From: Streptomyces sp. V4I2
GTDB taxonomy: Bacteria; Actinomycetota; Actinomycetes; Streptomycetales; Streptomycetaceae
DNA: 64,000 nucleotides
Assembly (NCBI RefSeq): GCF_030817655.1
Contig: NZ_JAUSZM010000003.1
Span: forward strand, 8,804,001 to 8,868,000
Reading direction: 5' to 3'
The notes under the pieces are model-generated. The model did no database searches. It worked only from the letters and a program-made list of their open reading frames with translations, and was not told the DNA's origin. Below are positions 57,807 to 64,000 of this stretch, in pieces. The position numbers and the translations under genes were made by a program. Within the stretch, counting starts at the first letter, position 1. Each line of letters starts with the position of its first letter.

Positions 57807-59134
57807 CGTCGCTCCAGAGCACGGTCGGTGAGGACTCCGGCGGAGCCGGTGTAGCGGGCGGGGTCGGTGAGCTCGTCGAGGCCGACGTCCTTCAACTCGG
57901 GCTGCTCGGCAAGGAGTTCACGCAGACTCCGCCCCTCGGCGTACGTACGCCCGGCGAGGTCCGTGAGCAGTTCCTTGGCGCGGGCACGGCCCAGGACGGG
58001 CGCCAGCTCGGCGGACAGCCGCTCGGAGACCACCAACCCGTGGGTGAGGTCGAGGTGTTCGCGCATGGCGTCCGCGTGGACCCGCAGCCCCTCGGTCAGT
58101 TCGGCCGCGTCGCGGGCGGCACCGCCGACCAGCCGGAGCAGGTCCCGCAGCGGCTCCCACTCGGCGTGCCAGGCCCCGGCGGGCCGCTCGTCCTCGGCGA
58201 CCAGCGAGCCGTACAGCGTGGCCGCGAGCTGCGGCGCCCGCCGGGCGGCGGCCGCGACCAGCGTGGACCGCACCGGGTTCGCCTTGTGCGGCATGGCCGA
58301 CGAACCGCCCCCGCTGCCCTCCGCGAGCTCGGCGATCTCGGTCCGGGACAGCGTCAGCACGTCCGCGGCGACCTTGCCGAGTGCCCCCGCCGTGAACGCC
58401 AGGCACCCGGCGAGATCGGCGACCGGCGTCCGCAGCGTGTGCCAGGGCAGCGGCGGCGCGTCGAGGCCGGTCTCCCGGGCGAAGGAAGCGAGCAGCGCGG
58501 TGGGGTCGGCCGCGCCGTACGCCGTGAAGGCCGCCAAGGTCCCGGCGGCACCGCCGAGTTGGGCGGGCAGCGAGTCCCGTACGGGCGTCACCCGGTCCCG
58601 GGCGTCCAGCACCAGCGACCGCCATCCGGCCGCCTTCAGCCCGAACGTCGTCGGTACGGCGTGCTGCGTCAGGGTCCGGCCGGGCATCGCGGTGTCACGG
58701 TGCTCGGCGGCCAGATGGGCCAGCGCACGCTCGGTGCGGGCGAGGTCGGCGAGGACCGGGTCCAGGGCGCGCACGGCGACCAGCATCATCGCCGTGTCCA
58801 TGATGTCCTGGCTGGTCGCACCCCGATGGACGTACGGGCCGTACTCGGCGCCGACCGCCTCGGTCAGGTCGGCCACCAGGGGAATCACCGGATTCCCGCC
58901 GCCACGGGCCCGCTCCGCGAGCGCCTGCGGGTCGAAGCGGTCCGCGCGGGCCGCCTCGGTCACCGCCGTCGCGGCCTCCTGCGGGGCGAGCCCCAGCGCG
59001 GCCTGGGCGCGGGTCAGCGCGGCCTCCGCGTCGAGCAGCGCCTGCAGAAAGGCGCGGTCGGCCGTCGCGGCCGCGGCGGGGGAGCCGGACCACCCGGGGG
59101 CGAGCAGTCCGGCGTCCGGTTCGGCTGATGTCAC
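57803..59134 (-). CDS. pcaB: 3-carboxy-cis,cis-muconate cycloisomerase
   Basis: The 443-residue member of the fumarase/aspartase superfamily carries the signature SGGGSSAMPHKANPVRS (GSSxMPxKxNP) and HRGATSQDIMDTAMML. It cyclises 3-carboxymuconate to 4-carboxymuconolactone. The GTG start overlaps the pcaG stop by 4 nt; longer in-frame starts run into pcaG. The size is normal for bacterial PcaB. Confidence 0.93.
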   Translation of the reverse strand: MTSAEPDAGLLAPGWSGSPAAAATADRAFLQALLDAEAALTRAQAALGLAPQEAATAVTEAARADRFDPQALAERARGGGNPVIPLVADLTEAVGAEYGPYVHRGATSQDIMDTAMMLVAVRALDPVLADLARTERALAHLAAEHRDTAMPGRTLTQHAVPTTFGLKAAGWRSLVLDARDRVTPVRDSLPAQLGGAAGTLAAFTAYGAADPTALLASFARETGLDAPPLPWHTLRTPVADLAGCLAFTAGALGKVAADVLTLSRTEIAELAEGSGGGSSAMPHKANPVRSTLVAAAARRAPQLAATLYGSLVAEDERPAGAWHAEWEPLRDLLRLVGGAARDAAELTEGLRVHADAMREHLDLTHGLVVSERLSAELAPVLGRARAKELLTDLAGRTYAEGRSLRELLAEQPELKDVGLDELTDPARYTGSAGVLTDRALERR

Positions 59135-59736
59135 TGGAACTCCAGGAAGACCGTCTCGCCTTCGCCCTGAAGGCGGATGTCGAAACGGTACGTTCCGTTG
59201 CCCCCGCCGGTCGCGATCAGCGTGCCGCGTCGCTCCGGGTCCAGCCGCGCGAGCAGTGGGTCCGCGGCGAGCGCCGCCTCGTCGCCGGGCAGGTAGATCC
59301 GGGTGAACAGGTGCACCAGCAGCCCGCGCGCGAAGACGCACACGCTCAGGTACGGGGCGCTCTGCCCGCGCGCTCCGGGCCGCAGCGTCCGCGCGGACCA
59401 GTGGCCGCTCGCGTCCGTCTCGATGCGGCCCCAGCCGGTGAACTCCACGCCGTTGCGGCCGAGGAAGCCGCCGCTGGCCGTGTCGCGCCGCATCGAGCCG
59501 TCGACGGTCGGCAGGTTGCCGTCCGGGTCAGGACCCCACAGCTCAACGAACGCGTCGGGCAGCGGGTTGCCCTCGCCGTCGTACACGCGCCCGTGCACGG
59601 CGATCGTGTCCGGGTGGCCGACCGGGGCGATGTCGCCGCCGCCGGGGAACGGCAGGGCGTGGCCGTAGAACGGGCCGACCGTGTGCGACGGGGTGGGCAG
59701 CACGGTCTCCGGACGACCTGGGTCGATCTTCGTCAT
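59131..59736 (-). CDS. pcaG: Protocatechuate 3,4-dioxygenase alpha subunit
   Basis: The 201-residue intradiol dioxygenase subunit has TPSHTVGPFYGHALPF at the N-terminus and FVELWGPDPDG in the core. It lacks the iron-ligand Tyr and His residues present in the beta subunit, as expected for PcaG. Its conserved Arg/Tyr segments help form the active site in the alpha-beta pair. It is six bases downstream of pcaH. Confidence 0.93.
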   Translation of the reverse strand: MTKIDPGRPETVLPTPSHTVGPFYGHALPFPGGGDIAPVGHPDTIAVHGRVYDGEGNPLPDAFVELWGPDPDGNLPTVDGSMRRDTASGGFLGRNGVEFTGWGRIETDASGHWSARTLRPGARGQSAPYLSVCVFARGLLVHLFTRIYLPGDEAALAADPLLARLDPERRGTLIATGGGNGTYRFDIRLQGEGETVFLEFQ

Positions 59737-59742
59737 GGCAGG

Positions 59743-60516
59743 TCAGCGCCCTTCTTCGATCCAGGTGGCGGTCGGCCCGTCGAGCACGATGTCCCAGTGG
59801 TAGCCCATCGAGAACTCCGGCACCGACAGGCTGTGGTCGTACGTCGCCACCAGCCGCTGCCGGGCCGCGTCGTCCGTCACCGACTGGATGATCGGGTCGT
59901 AGGGGAACAGCGGGTCGCTCGGGAAGTACATCTGCGTCACGAGGCGCTGCGTGAACGCCGAGCCGAACAGCGAGAAGTGGATGTGAGCCGGCCGCCAGGC
60001 GTTGACGTGCTGACGCCACGGGTACGGGCCCGGCTGGACGGTCGTGAACTGGTAGAAGCCGCTGTCGTCGGTCAGGGTGCGGCCGACGCCGGTGAAGTTC
60101 GGGTCCAGCGGGGCGTCGTGCTGCTCGCGCTGGTGCGCGTAGCGGCCGGCCGAGTTCGCCTGCCAGATCTCCACCAGCTGGCCGCGGACCGGCCGCCCGT
60201 TCCGGTCGAGGAGCCGCCCGGAGACGGTGATGCGCTCGCCGATCGGCTCGCCGTTGTGCTGCCGGGTCAGGTCGTTGTCGATCTCGGTGATGTCCCGCTC
60301 CCCGAAAGCGGGGGAGGACAGCTCCACCAGCTCCGGGTCCCGGCTCACGTCGATCGCGACCGGCGGCTGCTTGGGGTGCCGCAGCACCGAGGAGCGGTAC
60401 GGGGCGTAGTCGCGGCGCGGCTGGTGCTCGACGGGGGCACCGTCGGCGAGGCGCTTCTCGTACGCGGCGTGCTCGGCCGCGATCTCCAGGTCGATGTCCG
60501 CTTGGGTGAGAGTCAT
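59743..60516 (-). CDS. pcaH: Protocatechuate 3,4-dioxygenase beta subunit
   Basis: The 257-residue catalytic subunit has non-haem Fe(III) ligands in ANSAGRYAHQ (Tyr), GPYPWRQHVNAWRPAHIHFS (Tyr, His and His), and the intradiol signature LVEIWQANSAGRY. It opens the protocatechuate ring between the hydroxyls. The ATG is chosen because family members start MTLTQADID-like. Seventeen bases separate it from the pcaF stop. Confidence 0.94.
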   Translation of the reverse strand: MTLTQADIDLEIAAEHAAYEKRLADGAPVEHQPRRDYAPYRSSVLRHPKQPPVAIDVSRDPELVELSSPAFGERDITEIDNDLTRQHNGEPIGERITVSGRLLDRNGRPVRGQLVEIWQANSAGRYAHQREQHDAPLDPNFTGVGRTLTDDSGFYQFTTVQPGPYPWRQHVNAWRPAHIHFSLFGSAFTQRLVTQMYFPSDPLFPYDPIIQSVTDDAARQRLVATYDHSLSVPEFSMGYHWDIVLDGPTATWIEEGR

Positions 60517-60533
60517 GGGGTTCCTCACGCTTC

Positions 60534-61736
60534 CTAGCGCTCGAGGACGAGGGCGAGACCTTGGCCCACGCCGATGCAGAGGGTGGCGACGCCGACTCCG
60601 CCGCCCTGGCGGGCGAGCTGGTGGGCGACCGTACCGGCGAGCCGGGCACCGGAGGCGCCCAGCGGGTGGCCGAGGGCGATGGCGCCGCCCTGCGGGTTGA
60701 GGATCGCCGGGTCGAACTCGGGCCACTCGGCGACACAGCCCAGCACCTGGGCGGCGAACGCCTCGTTCAGCTCCAGCACGGACAGATCGTCGAAGCCCTT
60801 GCCCGCCTTGGCGAGCGCACGGTTGACGGCTTCCACCGGGGCGAGGCCGAAGTAGTGCGGGTCAAGGGCGTTGACACCGGTCGCGGAGATCCGCGCCAGC
60901 GGTTCGCGGCCCGTGGCCTTCAGGCCCTCCTCGTCGACCAGGAGCAGGGCGGCGGCACCGTCGTTGAGGGGCGAGGCGTTGCCCGCGGTGACCGTTCCCC
61001 CGGAGGTACGGAAGGACGGCTTGAGCCTGGCCATGGCGCTCAGCGAGGCATCCGGCCGTACGCACTCGTCGGCACCGAAGACCACCGGCTCGCCCTTGCG
61101 CTGCGGGATCGACACCGCCGCGAGCTCGGCGTCGAACAGGCCCGCCTGCTGGGCCCGCGCGGCCTTCTGGTGGCTGTTCAGCGCGAACTCGTCCTGCTGC
61201 GCACGGCTGATCTTGTGCTTCTCGGCGATCAGTTCGGCCGACTCGCCCAGCGGGACCGTCCACTGCGGCTCCATCTGCGGATTGACCATCCGCCAGCCCA
61301 GCGTGGTCGAGTACAACTCGGCGTGCCCGGCCGGGAACGGCTTGTCCGACTTGGGCAGCACGTACGGCGCCCGGGTCATCGACTCCACACCACCGGCCAC
61401 GGCGATGGAGGCGTCCCCGACCGCGATGGCGCGGGCCGCCTGGATCACGGCCTCGAGGCCGGACGCGCACAGCCGGTTGACCGTCACACCCGGCACGGAG
61501 GTGGGCAGGCCGGCGAGGAGCCCGGCCATCCGGCCCACGTTGCGGTTCTCCTCGCCGGCACCGTTGGCGTTGCCGAAGTACACGTCCTCGATCCGGGACG
61601 GGTCCAGCTCAGGCGTCCGGCCGAGGAGTTCCCGGATGGCGTGCGCGCCCAGGTCGTCGGGGCGGACGGCGGCGAGGGCACCGCTGTAACGGCCGATCGG
61701 GGTGCGCACGGCGTCGACGATGTAGACGGTCTTCAC
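60534..61736 (-). CDS. pcaF: 3-oxoadipyl-CoA thiolase
   Basis: This is a 400-residue thiolase with acylated Cys in NRLCASGLEAV, the NEAFAAQ motif, GGAIALGHPLGASGAR with the catalytic His, and the second Cys in CIGVGQGLA. It cleaves 3-oxoadipyl-CoA to succinyl-CoA and acetyl-CoA, the final step of the branch. The GTG start overlaps the pcaJ stop by 4 nt. Confidence 0.93.
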   Translation of the reverse strand: MKTVYIVDAVRTPIGRYSGALAAVRPDDLGAHAIRELLGRTPELDPSRIEDVYFGNANGAGEENRNVGRMAGLLAGLPTSVPGVTVNRLCASGLEAVIQAARAIAVGDASIAVAGGVESMTRAPYVLPKSDKPFPAGHAELYSTTLGWRMVNPQMEPQWTVPLGESAELIAEKHKISRAQQDEFALNSHQKAARAQQAGLFDAELAAVSIPQRKGEPVVFGADECVRPDASLSAMARLKPSFRTSGGTVTAGNASPLNDGAAALLLVDEEGLKATGREPLARISATGVNALDPHYFGLAPVEAVNRALAKAGKGFDDLSVLELNEAFAAQVLGCVAEWPEFDPAILNPQGGAIALGHPLGASGARLAGTVAHQLARQGGGVGVATLCIGVGQGLALVLER

Positions 61737-62377
61737 TTCAGGCCCTCCGCGACGGTCAGCTTGGCGTCGGTCTTGCCGGTGATCTCGTCGACGCTCACGC
61801 CGGGCGCGGTCTCGACGAGCAGCAGCCCGTTCTCCGTGACGTCCAGGACGCCGAGGTCGGTGATGATCCGGTTCACACACGCCTTGCCCGTGAGCGGCAG
61901 CGCGCACTCCGCGAGGATCTTCGGGGAGCCGTCCTTGGCGGTGTGGGTCATCACGACGATGACCGTGCGGGCGCCGTGGACGAGGTCCATCGCCCCGCCG
62001 ATGCCGGTGATCAGCTTGCCGGGGACGGCCCAGTTGGCGAGGTCGCCCTTCTCGGAGACCTGCATGGCACCGAGCACCGCGACGTCGATGTGTCCGCCGC
62101 GGATCATCCCGAAGGAGAGCGAGGAGTCGAAGAAGGAGGCGCCCGGCAGGACCGTCACCGTCTCCTTGCCCGCGTTGATCAGGTCGGGGTCGACCTGGTC
62201 CTCGGTCGGGTAGGGGCCGGTGCCCAGGATGCCGTTCTCCGATTCGAGGATCACCTCGACGCCCGGCGGGAGGTAGTTGGGGATCAGGGTCGGCAGGCCG
62301 ATGCCGAGATTGACGTACTGGCCGTCCTGGAGCTCGCGAGCGGCCCGGGCGGCCATCTCCTCACGCGTCCACGCCAT
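61733..62377 (-). CDS. pcaJ: 3-oxoadipate CoA-transferase beta subunit
   Basis: The 214-residue class I CoA-transferase subunit B has the catalytic Glu in the SENGILGTGP motif and GGAMDLVHGA. It pairs with PcaI to move CoA from succinyl-CoA to 3-oxoadipate. Start and upstream stop share one base (TGATG). Acetoacetate CoA-transferases are close relatives; the operon context decides for PcaJ. Confidence 0.92.
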   Translation of the reverse strand: MAWTREEMAARAARELQDGQYVNLGIGLPTLIPNYLPPGVEVILESENGILGTGPYPTEDQVDPDLINAGKETVTVLPGASFFDSSLSFGMIRGGHIDVAVLGAMQVSEKGDLANWAVPGKLITGIGGAMDLVHGARTVIVVMTHTAKDGSPKILAECALPLTGKACVNRIITDLGVLDVTENGLLLVETAPGVSVDEITGKTDAKLTVAEGLK

Positions 62378-63132
62378 CAGGAACTCACCGTCCGCTTCTC
62401 GATGCCCTTGTTCGCCGCCTGCTCGGGGGTGAGCGCGACGACCCGCTGCACGAAGATCCCCGGCAGATGCACCGCGTCCGGATCGAGCTCGCCGGGCTCC
62501 ACCAGCTCCTCCACCTCCGCGATCGTCACCCGGCCGGCCATCGCCGCGAGCGGGTTGAAGTTGCGGCTGGACTTGTTGAAGACCAGGTTGCCGTACCGGT
62601 CGCCCTTCGCGGCCCTGACCAACGCGAAGTCCGTGCGGATCCCGTGCTCCAGCACGTACTCCGTGCCGTCGAACTCCCGCACCTCCTTCGGGGGCGAGGC
62701 CAACGCGACGCCGCCGGAGCCGTCGTAGCGCCAGGGCAGTCCGCCGTCGGCGACCTGCGTGCCCACACCGGCCGGCGTGTAGAAGGCGGGGATCCCGGCG
62801 CCACCCGCGCGCAGTCGCTCGGCGAGGGTGCCCTGCGGGATCATCTCCACCTCCAGCTCCCCGCCCAGGTACTGGCGGGCGAACTCCTTGTTCGCGCCGA
62901 TGTAGGAACCGGTGACCCGGGCGATCCGCCCGGCCGACAGCAGCACCGCGAGGCCGGACTCCATCGCCCCGCAGTTGTTGGAGACGACACTCACGCCGGT
63001 GACCCCCCGCTCGTACAGCGCCTGGATCAGCACGTTCGGCACACCGCTGAGCCCGAAGCCGCCCACCGCGAGCGACGCACCGTCCGGCACATCGGCCACC
63101 GCCTCCAGGGCCGTGGCGACCACCTTGTCCAT
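62377..63132 (-). CDS. pcaI: 3-oxoadipate CoA-transferase alpha subunit
   Basis: The 251-residue subunit A carries the GGFGLSGVPN loop (consensus GGFG...G.P) and an EVEMIPQGTLAERLRAGGAG segment typical of class I CoA-transferases. It is the first gene of the pca operon, transcribed away from the MarR-type regulator. A palindromic operator candidate lies 42 bases upstream. Confidence 0.92.
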   Translation of the reverse strand: MDKVVATALEAVADVPDGASLAVGGFGLSGVPNVLIQALYERGVTGVSVVSNNCGAMESGLAVLLSAGRIARVTGSYIGANKEFARQYLGGELEVEMIPQGTLAERLRAGGAGIPAFYTPAGVGTQVADGGLPWRYDGSGGVALASPPKEVREFDGTEYVLEHGIRTDFALVRAAKGDRYGNLVFNKSSRNFNPLAAMAGRVTIAEVEELVEPGELDPDAVHLPGIFVQRVVALTPEQAANKGIEKRTVSS

Positions 63133-63173
63133 CCGTGAAGCCCCATCCCGTCCGAGCGCCCGTCCCGAGGAAT

Positions 63174-63191
63174 TAGTCAGGGCACTGATTA
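63174..63191. promoter_or_regulatory. PcaV operator candidate
   Basis: TAGTCAGGGCACTGATTA is an interrupted palindrome (TA-TCAG-GC-CTGA-TA) between pcaI and the divergent marR gene. A second, looser element, GTTCAGTGCACCAAC, lies at about 63308-63322, near the regulator start. Both contain the CAGTGC core. This matches the expected placement for a MarR repressor of both promoters. Confidence 0.7.
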
Positions 63192-63345
63192 TTTCAGCGA
63201 GGTGTCCCTCACGCTGCCACCGGAGCTGCGGGGCGTCAAGGCCCAGGAGAAATACAAGGTCAGCTCACCAGGTGGAGCCGCAGACAGGTGCCGTGCCGCG
63301 CCGGTATTGTTCAGTGCACCAACGAATCCGATCTGGGGAGCGCAC

Positions 63346-63810
63346 ATGGTCGCGGTGGACCTCACCACCCACCCCGGGCACCTGGCCCGGCGGCTCCAGC
63401 AGGCGCACTACCTGCTGTGGAACACGATGGTCTCCGAGGAGATCACCTCGCCACAGTTCGCGGTCCTCAACGCGCTCGTCGCCGAGCCCGGCCTCGATCA
63501 GCGCACGGTGGGGGAGCGGGTGGGGCTCGACCGGTCGACCATCGCCGAGGTGATCAGCCGGCTCGGCCGCCGCGGGCTCCTGGACAAGGTGCGCGACCCG
63601 CAGGACGGCCGCCGCTTCCTGCTGCGCCTCACCGACGAGGGCCTGCGCACCCACCGCAAGCTGACCGTGCGCACGGCCCGGATGAACCAGGTCTTCCTGG
63701 CCCCGCTCTCCGCCGAGGAGCAGTCCGTGTTCTTCGACCTCATCCGGCGGGTCTCGGACGCGGCCGAGGGGCTCCGCAACCCGACGGAACCCCTCGTCAC
63801 CCAGCCCTGA
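63346..63810 (+). CDS. pcaV: MarR-family repressor of protocatechuate catabolism (PcaV-like)
   Basis: This is a 154-residue MarR protein with the winged helix LDQRTVGERVGLDRSTIAEV and wing DPQDGRRFLLRLT. An Arg at residue 15 (HLARRLQQAHY) corresponds to the ligand-contacting Arg15 described for Streptomyces coelicolor PcaV, which releases DNA on binding protocatechuate. It is divergent from pcaIJFHGBL, as in that species. GGGGAGC precedes the ATG; longer in-frame starts run through the operator region. Confidence 0.9.
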   Translation: MVAVDLTTHPGHLARRLQQAHYLLWNTMVSEEITSPQFAVLNALVAEPGLDQRTVGERVGLDRSTIAEVISRLGRRGLLDKVRDPQDGRRFLLRLTDEGLRTHRKLTVRTARMNQVFLAPLSAEEQSVFFDLIRRVSDAAEGLRNPTEPLVTQP

Positions 63811-63824
63811 GCCCGTTCAGCCGC

Positions 63825-64000
63825 TCATGACGCCTTCGCGAACACCACCCACACCTGCCCCTTGGCGAAGTTCACCGGCGTACCGTCGCCCGTCGTGAAC
63901 TCGGTGCCCTCGGTCGCCTTCGGGCGCGACCAGTTCACGTCGTAGGCACGCCCGCCGCGCAGCACCTCGGCGGTCCCCTCGCCGACCGTCTCGGTGTACG
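63825..64000 (-). CDS. C-terminal part of a DUF3048-type lipoprotein (truncated by window end)
   Basis: The reverse frame reads YTETVGEGTAEVLRGGRAYD then VNWSRPKATEGTEFTTGDGT and VNFAKGQVWVVFAKAS before a TGA. This is the end of the DUF3048 C-terminal domain (YerB-like), where the phrase 'NFAKGQVWV' is conserved. The N-terminal part, presumably with a lipoprotein signal, lies outside the window. Confidence 0.75.
   Translation of the reverse strand, partial: YTETVGEGTAEVLRGGRAYDVNWSRPKATEGTEFTTGDGTPVNFAKGQVWVVFAKAS

Overview
The window is actinobacterial and almost certainly Streptomyces. GC is very high, GTG/TTG starts and 4-nt stop/start overlaps are common, and several architectures are typical of the genus: a pcaIJFHGBL operon with a divergent PcaV-type MarR regulator, DUF2510 proteins, a Tat-exported phospholipase C and a large LAL-like ATPase. 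I found no rRNA, tRNA or CRISPR array.

Layout. (1) 0.5-6.1 kb: trans-4-hydroxy-L-proline catabolism, with a three-part flavin/2Fe-2S dehydrogenase, a DHDPS-family deaminase, a 2-epimerase and a GntR/FCD regulator. (2) 6.1-12.6 kb: an SsuABC/TauABC-type ABC transporter, an IclR regulator and a VanAB-like Rieske O-demethylase. A 66-aa His-rich protein lies between oxygenase and reductase. (3) 12.8-15.4 kb: an integrase remnant, an FAH-family hydrolase and a 5'-truncated MFS transporter. (4) 15.8-23.3 kb: a 6.5-kb segment bounded by ~480-bp, nearly identical inverted repeats, each encoding the same ArsR regulator. It holds a zinc alcohol dehydrogenase, an F420/NADPH-type reductase, a frameshifted Old Yellow Enzyme and a class-3-like aldehyde dehydrogenase. 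Three copies of one palindrome sit at its promoters. (5) 23.3-29.5 kb: a gene graveyard (TetR, SCP2-like, IS5 transposase, acyl-CoA synthetase, LuxR, SnoaL, LacI, CocE, NmrA and HxlR fragments) around an intact NmrA-family gene and an intact TetR gene. (6) 29.5-34.4 kb: a four-gene operon of CocE/NonD hydrolase, acyl-CoA synthetase, enoyl-CoA hydratase and SDR. It shares an operator with the TetR gene. (7) 35.0-36.3 kb: a second mosaic of paaC, paaD, aldehyde dehydrogenase and lacI fragments. (8) 36.4-45.2 kb: a co-directional catabolic locus with a sugar ABC importer lacking its ATPase, carboxylesterase, ROK regulator, GMC/pyranose-oxidase-like enzyme, purine-type deaminase and TIM-barrel isomerase-like protein. 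I see this as the best candidate for an undescribed pathway. (9) 45.6-56.6 kb: phospholipase C, LURP-one-like protein, EamA and PAP2 membrane proteins with a divergent TetR, a DUF2510 protein, an HTH-less LAL-like ATPase and an SDR. (10) 56.7-63.8 kb: the complete protocatechuate/beta-ketoadipate operon and its regulator. A DUF3048 gene runs off the right edge.

How it works together. The Rieske demethylase would turn vanillate-type acids into protocatechuate, which the pca operon takes to succinyl-CoA and acetyl-CoA. The hydroxyproline, ester/acyl-CoA and glycoside-like loci are further scavenging modules. The ArsR block looks like a reactive aldehyde/enone detoxification regulon. The density of truncated and frameshifted genes between 12 and 36 kb, with integrase, IS and group II intron traces, marks a rearrangement-prone accessory region.
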